From positions 1-12,523 of the forward strand of contig JAEWEK010000325.1 of assembly GCA_023389425.1 (NCBI GenBank): 12,523 nt of DNA, given 5' to 3'. This document shows positions 6,786 to 12,523 of the stretch, piece after piece. The notes below the pieces were generated by a model, which was not told the DNA's origin, made no database searches, and saw nothing but the letters and a program-made list of their open reading frames with translations. The DNA is from Pseudomonadota bacterium (lineage in GTDB: Bacteria > Pseudomonadota > Gammaproteobacteria > Burkholderiales > Burkholderiaceae_D). The position numbers were made by a program, and so were the translations under genes. Within the stretch, counting starts at the first letter, position 1, and every line of letters starts with the position of its first letter.

Positions 6786-7637
6786 GTGTCCGATCGAATC
6801 AAAGTTCTGCCGCAATATGTATTGCCGAAGCAGGCGCTGACCACGCTGGCGGGCCGCGTCGCCGGCGCCCAGGGCGGCGCGATGACCACGAGCCTGATCC
6901 GCTGGTTCGTCGGGAAGTACGGCGTCAACATGGGCGAAGCGGCCAATCCGGACATTGCCGGCTACGCCAGCTTCAACGAGTTCTTCACCCGGCCCTTGAG
7001 GGACGGCGCGCGGCCGCTGGCGCAGGCGGACTTCGTCTGTCCGGTCGATGGCGCGATCAGCCAGTTCGGCGCGATCGACGAGCACGATATCCTCCAGGCC
7101 AAGGGGCACAAGTTCACCACCACCCAGCTGGTCGGCGGCGATGCCGCGCTGGCCGGGCAGTTCGCGCACGGCAGCTTCGCCAACCTGTACCTGTCGCCGA
7201 AGGACTACCACCGCATCCACATGCCGTGCGACGGACGGCTGACGCGCATGATTTACGTGCCGGGCGAGCTGTTCTCGGTGAACCCGACCACGGCGCGTGG
7301 CGTGCCCGGCCTGTTCGCGCGTAACGAGCGTGTGGTCTGCGTGTTCGAGTCGGATGAATTCGGGCCGTTCGTGATGGTGCTGGTCGGCGCGACCATCGTC
7401 GGCAGCATGGCGACCGTGTGGCACGGCGTGGTCAATCCGCCGCGGCTGCCCAAGGTGTTCGAGTGGAGCTACGAAGGCCAGCAGGTGCTGCTGAAGAAGG
7501 GCGATGAGATGGGACGCTTCCTGCTCGGCTCGACCGTCGTCATGCTGTTCAAGAAAGACACCATCGCCTTCAATCCCGACTGGGCGCCGGAGCGCAGCGT
7601 GCGCCTCGGTGAACTCATGGGCAACCGCCCGCGCTAA
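6786..7637 (+). CDS. psd: Phosphatidylserine decarboxylase proenzyme (E. coli-type)
   Basis: This 283-residue enzyme converts phosphatidylserine to phosphatidylethanolamine at the inner membrane, the last step of that phospholipid branch. The proenzyme cleaves itself at the LGST motif (L247-G-S249-T250), where the Ser becomes the pyruvoyl cofactor of the small alpha chain. Family catalytic residues are visible: D88 in CPVDGAISQ, and D140, H142 and H145 in KDYHRIHMP. The length matches the E. coli-type enzyme (some pipelines call this family archaetidylserine decarboxylase). The start is GTG at 6786, with AAAAGG 9 bases upstream and the typical N-terminus reading LPQYVLPKQALT. The gene has its own promoter, is divergent from the TonB receptors, and its stop overlaps the stop of the converging LysR gene by four bases. 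pssA is not adjacent. Confidence 0.95.
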   Translation: MSDRIKVLPQYVLPKQALTTLAGRVAGAQGGAMTTSLIRWFVGKYGVNMGEAANPDIAGYASFNEFFTRPLRDGARPLAQADFVCPVDGAISQFGAIDEHDILQAKGHKFTTTQLVGGDAALAGQFAHGSFANLYLSPKDYHRIHMPCDGRLTRMIYVPGELFSVNPTTARGVPGLFARNERVVCVFESDEFGPFVMVLVGATIVGSMATVWHGVVNPPRLPKVFEWSYEGQQVLLKKGDEMGRFLLGSTVVMLFKKDTIAFNPDWAPERSVRLGELMGNRPR

Positions 7638-8554
7638 GGTTTTTCCAGCGCGGCCCGGTGCTGGCCGCAGCACATTTCTTCCATCATGTCGAGGAAGGCC
7701 CGGGTCTTGGCCGGCATCAGGCGCCGGCCGGGGAACACCGCCCATCCGGTATCGGGCGGCAGTTCCCATTCGGGCAGCACGCGCACCAGCTCTCCCAGTT
7801 CCACATAAGGTTGCGCCAGCTTCCAGCCGCTGAGCGCGATGCCCGCGCCGCTGCGCGCGATGCGTGCCAGCAGGTCCGGCGAATTCGCGGTCAGGCGTGC
7901 CGGCAGCGCGCGTTCCCAGCGTTGCTTGCCGCGCGTGAGCACCCACGGCGCCGGGCCGCCGTTGCGTGACAGGATGCACAGCAGGTCGTGCTCGACCAGG
8001 TCGTCCGGTTGTTCCGGCAGGCCGCGCTGGGCGATATAGGAAGGCGCCGCGTACAGGCCGAAGCGCTCGAAGGACACCCGGCGCGCGTTGAGCGAAGCGT
8101 CATCCGGCAGGTCGCCCATGCGGATGGCGATGTCGAAATTCTCGGCCAGCAGGTCGACGCGGCGCGGCGAGAGGTCGAGCTCCAGGCTCACCTCGGGATA
8201 GCGTTCGACGAATGCCGCGATCACCGGCACCAGTCCCATATTGGCAAGGTCGTGCGGCAGCGAGATGCGCAGCTTGCCGCTGGGCGCGGCCTGGCGGTGC
8301 TGGGCCAGCGCGCCCGCCGCATCCACTTCCTCGGCGACCTTGCGCGCATGTTCGAGCAGGCTGGCGCCGAACTCCGTCACCACCAGCTTGCGCGTGGTCC
8401 GCTGCAGCAGGCGCTCGCCGAGCTGCGCCTCCATCAAGGAAATGCGGCGCGACACGGTCGATTTGGGCTGCCCCACCCGCTCCGCCGCCTTGCTGAAGCT
8501 CCCTGCGTCGACGATCCGGGCGAAAAGAACAAGATCATTCGGTTCGATATGCAT
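7634..8554 (-). CDS. LysR-type transcriptional regulator
   Basis: This 306-residue regulator has an N-terminal winged helix-turn-helix at about residues 3-62 (FARIVDAGSFSKAAERVGQPKSTVSRRISLMEAQLGERLLQRTTR; the recognition helix includes PKSTVSRRI). A two-lobed LysR effector-binding domain spans about 90-295 (SGKLRISLPHDLAN, FDIAIRMGDLPDDASL). The reading frame stays open to 9169, but ATG 8554 is the right start: AGGTGG lies 6 bases upstream and homology-type sequence begins there. It belongs to the CrgA-like branch whose members often control a divergent oxidoreductase gene. Here it is divergent from azoreductase and pirin across 111 bases, so it probably regulates them and itself, perhaps in response to quinones or other electrophiles. 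Its stop codon shares four bases with the psd stop. Confidence 0.93.
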   Translation of the reverse strand: MHIEPNDLVLFARIVDAGSFSKAAERVGQPKSTVSRRISLMEAQLGERLLQRTTRKLVVTEFGASLLEHARKVAEEVDAAGALAQHRQAAPSGKLRISLPHDLANMGLVPVIAAFVERYPEVSLELDLSPRRVDLLAENFDIAIRMGDLPDDASLNARRVSFERFGLYAAPSYIAQRGLPEQPDDLVEHDLLCILSRNGGPAPWVLTRGKQRWERALPARLTANSPDLLARIARSGAGIALSGWKLAQPYVELGELVRVLPEWELPPDTGWAVFPGRRLMPAKTRAFLDMMEEMCCGQHRAALEKP

Positions 8555-8576
8555 ATTGTTCCACCTGATGAATAAT

Positions 8577-8591
8577 GTTATCCATTTTAAC
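8577..8591. promoter_or_regulatory. Candidate LysR box GTTA-N7-TAAC
   Basis: GTTA (8577-8580) and TAAC (8588-8591) form a short dyad with 7 bases between, containing the T-N11-A pattern typical of LysR sites. It lies 23 bases before the regulator ATG and about 75 before the azoreductase ATG, in an AT-rich divergent gap (8555-8665). This placement suits autorepression and divergent activation. A direct repeat of GAATT (8604-8608, 8611-8615) may be a further contact, and TAAAGT (8618-8623) a poor -10 for azoR. The dyad is short, so confidence is moderate. Confidence 0.4.
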
Positions 8592-8665
8592 GTCTTCTGG
8601 ATTGAATTTGGAATTGATAAAGTGTGTTCATCACCAATTCTCACCAGCCAGAAGGGAACGTAAGA

Positions 8666-9262
8666 ATGAACATCCTGCAGCTCAACAGCAGCCTCCGCGG
8701 CGCCCAATCCGAATCGATCCGCGTCGCCAACGCCATCACCTCCAAACTGCTGGCCGCCAACCCGGGCGCGACCGTCGTCGTGCGCGACCTGGTCGCCGAC
8801 CAGCACCCGATCCTGGACGAAGCGACCCTCGGCGCCCTGTTCACTCCCGCCGACCAGCGTACGCCCGAACAGGCCGCGCGTGTGGCCAAGGATGACGCGC
8901 TGATCGCCGAAGCGCAGGCCGCCGACGTGATCGTGATGGGTGCGCCGATGTACAACTTCGCGATGCCGGTGCAGCTCAAGGGCTGGTTCGACGCGGTGGC
9001 CCGCGCCGGCGTGACCTTCCGCTACACCGAGGCCGGCCAGGAAGGCCTGCTGAAGAACAAGAAGGTGTACGTGGCGGCAGCGCGCGGCGGCGTGTATCCC
9101 AAGGAAGCCGACCCGCAGGTGCCGCAGATCGTCACCCTGCTTAACTTCCTGGGCCTGAAGGAACATCATTTCGTGTATTCTGCGGCGCAGTCGATGGGTC
9201 CGGATGCGGCGGCAAAAGGCCAGGCCGAGGCCGACCAGGCCATCGAAGCGGTATTCGCTTAA
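8666..9262 (+). CDS. azoR: FMN-dependent NADH-azoreductase / quinone reductase
   Basis: This 198-residue flavodoxin-fold enzyme is of the AzoR/AcpD family. These cytoplasmic dimers use FMN and NAD(P)H for two-electron reduction of quinones and azo bonds, protecting cells from thiol-reactive electrophiles. Visible hallmarks are the phosphate-binding start (LQLNSSLRGAQSES, residues 4-17), the FMN loop PMYNFAMPVQLKGWFD (94-109), ARAGVTFRYTEAG and the AARGGVY loop near residue 140. ATG 8666 is preceded by GAAGGGA with 8-base spacing; an in-frame GTG at 8624 is less likely. It is divergent from the LysR gene, and the pirin gene follows after 43 bases, so the two probably form an operon under LysR control. 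Confidence 0.92.
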   Translation: MNILQLNSSLRGAQSESIRVANAITSKLLAANPGATVVVRDLVADQHPILDEATLGALFTPADQRTPEQAARVAKDDALIAEAQAADVIVMGAPMYNFAMPVQLKGWFDAVARAGVTFRYTEAGQEGLLKNKKVYVAAARGGVYPKEADPQVPQIVTLLNFLGLKEHHFVYSAAQSMGPDAAAKGQAEADQAIEAVFA

Positions 9263-9305
9263 TCAGCAGCAGCGGCGCGGCGGCGCCGGCAACGAGGAGA
9301 ACAGC

Positions 9306-10178
9306 ATGACCAAGCAAGTGCAAGCAGCAAGCGTGAGCAAGTCGCGTGGCGTGGAGCGCCTGGTGGGCGGCCAGTTCGTGATGGATGGCGCCGGCGTGAA
9401 GATCAACCGTGTGCTGACCGGCCCCTTGCAGCGCCGCCTGGATCCTTTCCTGATGCTGGACGCCTTCGGCAGCGACAAGGCGGGCGACTACATCGCCGGC
9501 TTCCCGGAGCACCCGCACCGCGGCTTCGAAACCATCACCTACATGCTGAACGGCCGGATGCGCCACCGCGACAGCGGCGGCAACGAAGGTTTGATCACCA
9601 ACGGCGGCGTGCAGTGGATGACCGCGGGCCGCGGCGTGGTCCACTCCGAAATGCCGGAGCAGAACGAAGGCCTGATGGAAGGCTTCCAGCTGTGGCTCAA
9701 CCTGCCGGCCAAGGACAAGATGTCGGACCCGTGGTACCGCGACATCCCGGGCGAGGAGCTGCCGCGCTTCACGCTGGAGAATGGCGCATCGGTGCAGGTG
9801 ATCGCCGGCGAAACCCACGGTGTCACCGGCGCGGTGGTGCGTGAGGGGACGCAGCCGCTCTACCTCGACATCGCGCTGGCGGAAGGCGCTAGCCTGGACC
9901 TGCCGCTGCCGGCAGGGCACAACGCCTTCGTGTACGTGTATCGGGGCGAGCTGGTGGTCGAAGGCAAGGGCGTGGCGCAGGCGCGCATGGCGATCCTCGA
10001 CAACGCGCCTGGTGCCGACGGCGTGCGCATCAAGGCGGCGCAGGACAGCAAGTTCCTCGTGATCGCGGGGCGGCCGCTGGGCGAGCCGATCGCGCAGTAC
10101 GGGCCGTTCGTGATGAACACGCAGGAGGAGCTGTACCAGGCGGTCGAGGACTTCCGGGCCGGGAAGTTCGCGGCTTGA
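9306..10178 (+). CDS. Pirin family protein
   Basis: This 290-residue bicupin has the full pirin metal site: H69 and H71 in FPEHPHRGFETITYML, with H113 and E115 in GRGVVHSEMP. These match the four iron ligands of human pirin. Other hallmarks are the LDPFLMLDAFGS start, QLWLNLPAKDKMSDPWY and the C-terminal PIAQYGPFVMNTQEEL. Bacterial pirins such as E. coli YhhW have quercetinase (flavonol dioxygenase) activity in vitro; roles in vivo vary. ATG 9306 follows GAGGAG at 9294-9299. The gene lies 43 bases after azoR and is followed by a strong terminator, which makes a two-gene azoR-pirin unit likely. Pairing a pirin with a quinone/azo reductase and a LysR regulator suggests handling of flavonoids, quinones or related aromatic electrophiles (inference). 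Confidence 0.93.
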   Translation: MTKQVQAASVSKSRGVERLVGGQFVMDGAGVKINRVLTGPLQRRLDPFLMLDAFGSDKAGDYIAGFPEHPHRGFETITYMLNGRMRHRDSGGNEGLITNGGVQWMTAGRGVVHSEMPEQNEGLMEGFQLWLNLPAKDKMSDPWYRDIPGEELPRFTLENGASVQVIAGETHGVTGAVVREGTQPLYLDIALAEGASLDLPLPAGHNAFVYVYRGELVVEGKGVAQARMAILDNAPGADGVRIKAAQDSKFLVIAGRPLGEPIAQYGPFVMNTQEELYQAVEDFRAGKFAA

Positions 10179-10202
10179 TCGCATAGCGTCGTGAGACAGG
10201 GG

Positions 10203-10240
10203 ACGTCGTTGCCGCGAGAGCGGGAACGACGTTCTTATTT
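10203..10240 (+). terminator. Rho-independent terminator of the azoR-pirin unit
   Basis: ACGTCGTT (10203-10210) pairs with AACGACGT (10225-10232). An inner CCGC/GCGG stem (10212-10215 with 10220-10223) follows one G/G mismatch, and GAGA closes the loop. The stem is followed by TCTTATTT. It lies 25 bases after the pirin stop. Confidence 0.8.
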
Positions 10241-10244
10241 GCGC

Positions 10245-10250
10245 TACACT
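10245..10250 (+). promoter_or_regulatory. Possible -10 element for the 170-residue protein gene
   Basis: TACACT matches the -10 pattern TAnnnT and lies 31 bases before ATG 10281, just after the terminator. No convincing -35 hexamer is seen, so this is tentative. Confidence 0.3.
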
Positions 10251-10280
10251 CTGCGCCATGCATCGACCACCACATCCAAC

Positions 10281-10793
10281 ATGCCGCTGATCGACACCCT
10301 CGCCGACCTGTACGCCCGCGCCAGCCGCGCGCTCGGCCTGGAGACGGTCGACTCCTTCCCCGCCGGCCACGCCTATGCCCGCACGCGCTGGGACCGCGCC
10401 TATTTCGACGTCGCGTCCGACCTCAAGCCGGACGCGATCGAGCGCACGATCTGCCAGGCGATCGCCAACACGCCGGCCGTCTTCGCGCGCATCGTCAACC
10501 CGACCCCACGCATGCAGCGCGTGCTGCTGGGGATGGTGGACGAACGCCGCCGGCGCGGCACCGGCAACCAGGGCGAGCTGCTCAGGCTACTGGTCAATGC
10601 CTACGACAGCCGGCACACGCTGGAAGCCCTGCCCGGCATGCGCCAGGCGATCGACGATTCCGATGGGCTGGAAATGGGCGAGCGGGTGCGCCAGTTGTCG
10701 GTCTTCCTGAGCACCATTCCTTCGGACTTCGACGTGATCGATGGCGACCTGCCGGGCCGCACGCTGCGGCTGATGCACGGCGGCCGGCGTTAG
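10281..10793 (+). CDS. Hypothetical protein, 170 residues
   Basis: I do not recognise this protein. It is 170 residues, rich in Arg, Asp and Leu, with no signal peptide, membrane segment or cysteine cluster, so it is probably soluble and mainly helical. The N-terminus (PLIDTLADLYARASRALGLE) looks like an amphipathic helix. A basic RRRRGTGNQGELLRLL stretch lies near residues 94-108, and an acidic IDDSDGLEMGERV stretch follows. ATG 10281 is chosen because the frame upstream runs back through the pirin terminator and offers only GTG 10191. No good ribosome site precedes it. Its stop (TAG) overlaps the converging acyltransferase stop by four bases. Coding character in this frame and placement between two firm boundaries support a real gene. 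Its function is unknown. Confidence 0.7.
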   Translation: MPLIDTLADLYARASRALGLETVDSFPAGHAYARTRWDRAYFDVASDLKPDAIERTICQAIANTPAVFARIVNPTPRMQRVLLGMVDERRRRGTGNQGELLRLLVNAYDSRHTLEALPGMRQAIDDSDGLEMGERVRQLSVFLSTIPSDFDVIDGDLPGRTLRLMHGGRR

Positions 10794-11944
10794 GCTTGCG
10801 CCTGCTGTTGCGGCACGGCCGTGATCTTGCGCGGTGAATTCGAAGGCAGGTAGCGTTCGCGCAGCGCCATGAACGGCGTTTCCACCAATCGATACAGCAG
10901 CCAGCCGGCAGCAAGCGAGGCGAACAGCATCAGCGCGATCGCGCCGGGCGAGTCGACCTTGTAGCCAGCCGCGCGCAACTGGTCGCCGATGATGATGCAA
11001 AGCTGTTTGTGCGTCAGGTAGATCGCGTATGACCACAAGGCGAGACTGCCGGCGCCGGGAATCCGCGTCTCGCGCAGCAGCGAGCCTTCGGCGGCGGCCG
11101 CGAGGATCAGCATCGCGATGCCGAGGGCGAGCAGCGGATAGCCGAATACCGTCACGGCAAAGCCGAAGTGATCGCGCAGGAACAGCGCGCACGCCAGCAG
11201 CGTGACCAGCACGCCAGCGACGAGAAACGCATTCCCGTAGCGCGACAGGCGCTGCCACAGCGCCGGCTGCTGGTTCTTCAGCAGCGCCAGGGCGACGCCG
11301 GCCAACAACTCGTCGAAGCGGCAGAAACTGGAGTAGTAGATGTATTTGTAGTAGGCGCGCATCCAGTTGGCCTGGCCTTGGACATGGTCGAGCCAGGCGT
11401 CGGCGCGGCACAGCATGCCGGCGCCGAATGCAAGCGCGACGGCGATCCAGGCGGCGCGGCGCGAGCTGCCGAGGGCGGCGCCGGCCAGGGCCAGTGCCGG
11501 CAGCAGCATGTAGAACTGCTCCTCGATCGACAGCGACCAGGCGTGCGAAAAGGCGGTGCCCGGTTCGAGGGCGATGTTCTGGGTGAAGCTCAGGTACTTC
11601 CAGAGCGGCAGCAGCGGCGCGTCTCCCCGGAATGCCGGCCACAGGAAGTACAAGGCCAGCACCAGGTAGAAATTGGGCAGCGTGCGCAGGAAGCGGCGCG
11701 CGTAGAAGTGGCGCAGCGAAAAGCCGTCGCTGCTGCGCATTGCCGCGAAAATCTGGTTGCCGATCAGATAACCGGAGAGCGCAAAGAACAGGTCGACGCC
11801 GGCCCAGCCCAGCTCGCCGACCCATCCGAAGGTATCGCGGCCGCTGACGAACAGCACATAGTGATGCAGGACGACGAGGCTGACGGCGAGCGCACGCAGG
11901 GTGTCGAGGCCGTGTACACGACGGCTGCGAAGCGAGGTGGACAT
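10790..11944 (-). CDS. Acyltransferase-3 family membrane protein (OafA/NodX-like)
   Basis: This 384-residue polytopic inner-membrane protein has about ten hydrophobic segments. These enzymes move acyl groups, often acetyl, onto sugars of lipopolysaccharide, exopolysaccharide or other envelope glycans. Signature parts are the N-terminal GLDTLRALAVSLVVLHHY, giving the conserved R17-x10-H28 pair, then DLFFALSGYLIGNQIF (about 51-66) and HAWSLSIEEQFYMLLPAL in the middle. The C-terminus has SYAIYLTHK and YRLVETPFM. There is no C-terminal SGNH domain, so it is the stand-alone form. ATG 11944 is chosen because acyltransferase-type sequence starts there. The upstream open frame, antisense to the next gene, is not coding, and no strong ribosome site is visible. 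No polysaccharide cluster is adjacent, so the acceptor is unknown. It is divergent from the desuccinylase-family gene and converges on the unknown 170-residue gene. Confidence 0.9.
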   Translation of the reverse strand: MSTSLRSRRVHGLDTLRALAVSLVVLHHYVLFVSGRDTFGWVGELGWAGVDLFFALSGYLIGNQIFAAMRSSDGFSLRHFYARRFLRTLPNFYLVLALYFLWPAFRGDAPLLPLWKYLSFTQNIALEPGTAFSHAWSLSIEEQFYMLLPALALAGAALGSSRRAAWIAVALAFGAGMLCRADAWLDHVQGQANWMRAYYKYIYYSSFCRFDELLAGVALALLKNQQPALWQRLSRYGNAFLVAGVLVTLLACALFLRDHFGFAVTVFGYPLLALGIAMLILAAAAEGSLLRETRIPGAGSLALWSYAIYLTHKQLCIIIGDQLRAAGYKVDSPGAIALMLFASLAAGWLLYRLVETPFMALRERYLPSNSPRKITAVPQQQAQA

Positions 11945-11989
11945 TCTGGCTGGGATTCGTGGGAAGTTGCGAATGATGCCATGCCGTCC

Positions 11990-12018
11990 CTGCCGCCGCC
12001 AGCTTTTCCCGATAAAAT
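11990..12018 (+). promoter_or_regulatory. Putative promoter of the desuccinylase-family gene
   Basis: CTGCCG (11990-11995) and TAAAAT (12013-12018) stand 17 bases apart, giving a weak -35 and a good -10. Transcription would start near 12025, leaving a leader of about 28 bases. The -10 overlaps the inverted repeat at 12015-12034. Confidence 0.4.
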
Positions 12019-12034
12019 GTCGGCACCGACATTT
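12015..12034. promoter_or_regulatory. Perfect 9-bp inverted repeat, operator-like
   Basis: AAATGTCGG (12015-12023) and CCGACATTT (12026-12034) are exact reverse complements around a central CA. The repeat overlaps the putative -10 box and predicted start point of the desuccinylase-family gene and ends 18 bases before its ATG. It sits in the 108-base divergent gap, so one regulator could act on both directions. A repressor operator is the likely role. A hairpin with GCAC loop followed by CUUUU, acting as attenuator or terminator, is the alternative. Confidence 0.55.
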
Positions 12035-12052
12035 CTTTTGGATCAGTTCGTA

Positions 12053-12523
12053 ATGACCTCCGCCAGCAATTTCCAGTTCAAATCCGTCAACTACACCGGG
12101 CTCGGCCAAGGCCCGCGCGTCATCATCATGGGCGCCACCCACGGCAACGAGGTGTGCGGCACCAAGGCCATCCGGCGCGTGATGGAGGAAATCGACAGCG
12201 GCAAGCTGCACATTGCGAACGGCAGCGTGACCTTCGTCCCCATCGTCAACCCGCTGGCCTACGCCAAGAACACCCGCTCGGGCGACCGCAACCTGAACCG
12301 CAACCTGTTCCCGAAAGAACATCCGCAGGATTTCGAGGACCAGGTCGCGAACTGGCTGTGCCCGCTCCTGGCGCAGCATGACGTGCTGCTGGACCTGCAT
12401 TCGTTCAATGCCAGGACCGGCGAGCCCTTCGTCATGGTGGGGCCGGTTAACAACGACGGTCCGCTGGAGCCGTTCAAGCATGCGGAGAAGGAACGCGCAC
12501 TGGCGCGCCGCCTGGGTGTACGC
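12053..12523 (+). CDS. Succinylglutamate desuccinylase/aspartoacylase family protein (3' end outside window)
   Basis: The first 157 residues are present and the frame is open to the window edge. The M14-type zinc site is visible: GATHGNE gives H30 and E33, and LLDLHSF gives the third ligand H116. DRNLNRNLF (78-86) carries the substrate-binding Arg/Asn residues of the AstE/aspartoacylase group. Family members hydrolyse N-acyl amino acids or related amides in the cytoplasm; this one looks like the broader family rather than AstE itself, and no ast arginine-catabolism genes are adjacent. ATG 12053 fits the family start; the GGATCAG before it is a poor ribosome site. An inverted repeat over the putative promoter suggests repressor control. 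Substrate unknown. Confidence 0.88.
   Translation, partial: MTSASNFQFKSVNYTGLGQGPRVIIMGATHGNEVCGTKAIRRVMEEIDSGKLHIANGSVTFVPIVNPLAYAKNTRSGDRNLNRNLFPKEHPQDFEDQVANWLCPLLAQHDVLLDLHSFNARTGEPFVMVGPVNNDGPLEPFKHAEKERALARRLGVR

Noticed and set aside
6663..7979. 438-codon minus-strand frame opposite psd
   Set aside because: Shadow frame without motifs; psd on the + strand has all catalytic residues.
8555..9169. N-terminal extension of the LysR frame to 9169
   Set aside because: The extension is antisense to azoR, and the typical LysR start with a good ribosome site is at 8554.
11945..12481. N-terminal extension of the acyltransferase frame to 12481
   Set aside because: It is antisense to the desuccinylase-family gene. 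The conserved acyltransferase N-terminus begins at ATG 11944.
1..12523. CRISPR arrays, tRNA genes, insertion sequences, phage or defence genes
   Set aside because: No regularly spaced repeats, cloverleaf-like segments, transposase motifs or defence-system domains were seen on either strand.

Overview
The window is a GC-rich stretch of ordinary-looking chromosome from a Gram-negative bacterium. Two outer-membrane TonB-dependent receptors, an E. coli-type phosphatidylserine decarboxylase and overall codon use suggest a betaproteobacterium, probably Burkholderiales/Oxalobacteraceae (Massilia-like). The taxonomic call is inference from gene style, not a search. I see no tRNA, rRNA, insertion sequence, prophage or CRISPR array.

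Left part (1-2103, + strand): the tail of an RNase H-like gene overlaps an HD-domain phosphohydrolase gene by four bases. A 12-helix MFS efflux transporter of the Tet-like branch follows. It converges on the next block across a 41-base gap that holds a GC-rich hairpin.

Centre (2145-6652, - strand): two paralogous TonB-dependent receptors stand in tandem. Their plug domains are nearly identical, while their barrels have diverged. The 119-base gap between them holds a 12-bp perfect inverted repeat built from the palindrome TATGCATGCATA. Related ATGCAT motifs recur at the 5' end of the upstream receptor gene and just before it. No iron-transport gene, Fur-like box or sigma/anti-sigma pair is visible nearby, so the substrate is unknown.

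Right part (6653-12523): psd reads divergently from the receptors behind a perfect TATAAT -10 element. It converges on a LysR-type regulator gene, the two sharing four bases at their stop codons. The regulator is divergent from an azoreductase-pirin pair, a likely quinone/electrophile-response unit, which ends in a convincing rho-independent terminator. A 170-residue protein of unknown function follows and converges, again with a four-base shared stop, on an acyltransferase-3 membrane protein. That gene is divergent from a zinc carboxypeptidase-like (succinylglutamate desuccinylase/aspartoacylase family) gene cut by the window end. A perfect 9-bp inverted repeat overlaps the putative -10 box in this last divergent gap.

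No clearly new multi-gene system is visible. The most interesting unexplained signals are the ATGCAT dyads around the receptor pair, the operator-like repeat at 12015-12034, and the unrecognised 170-residue protein.
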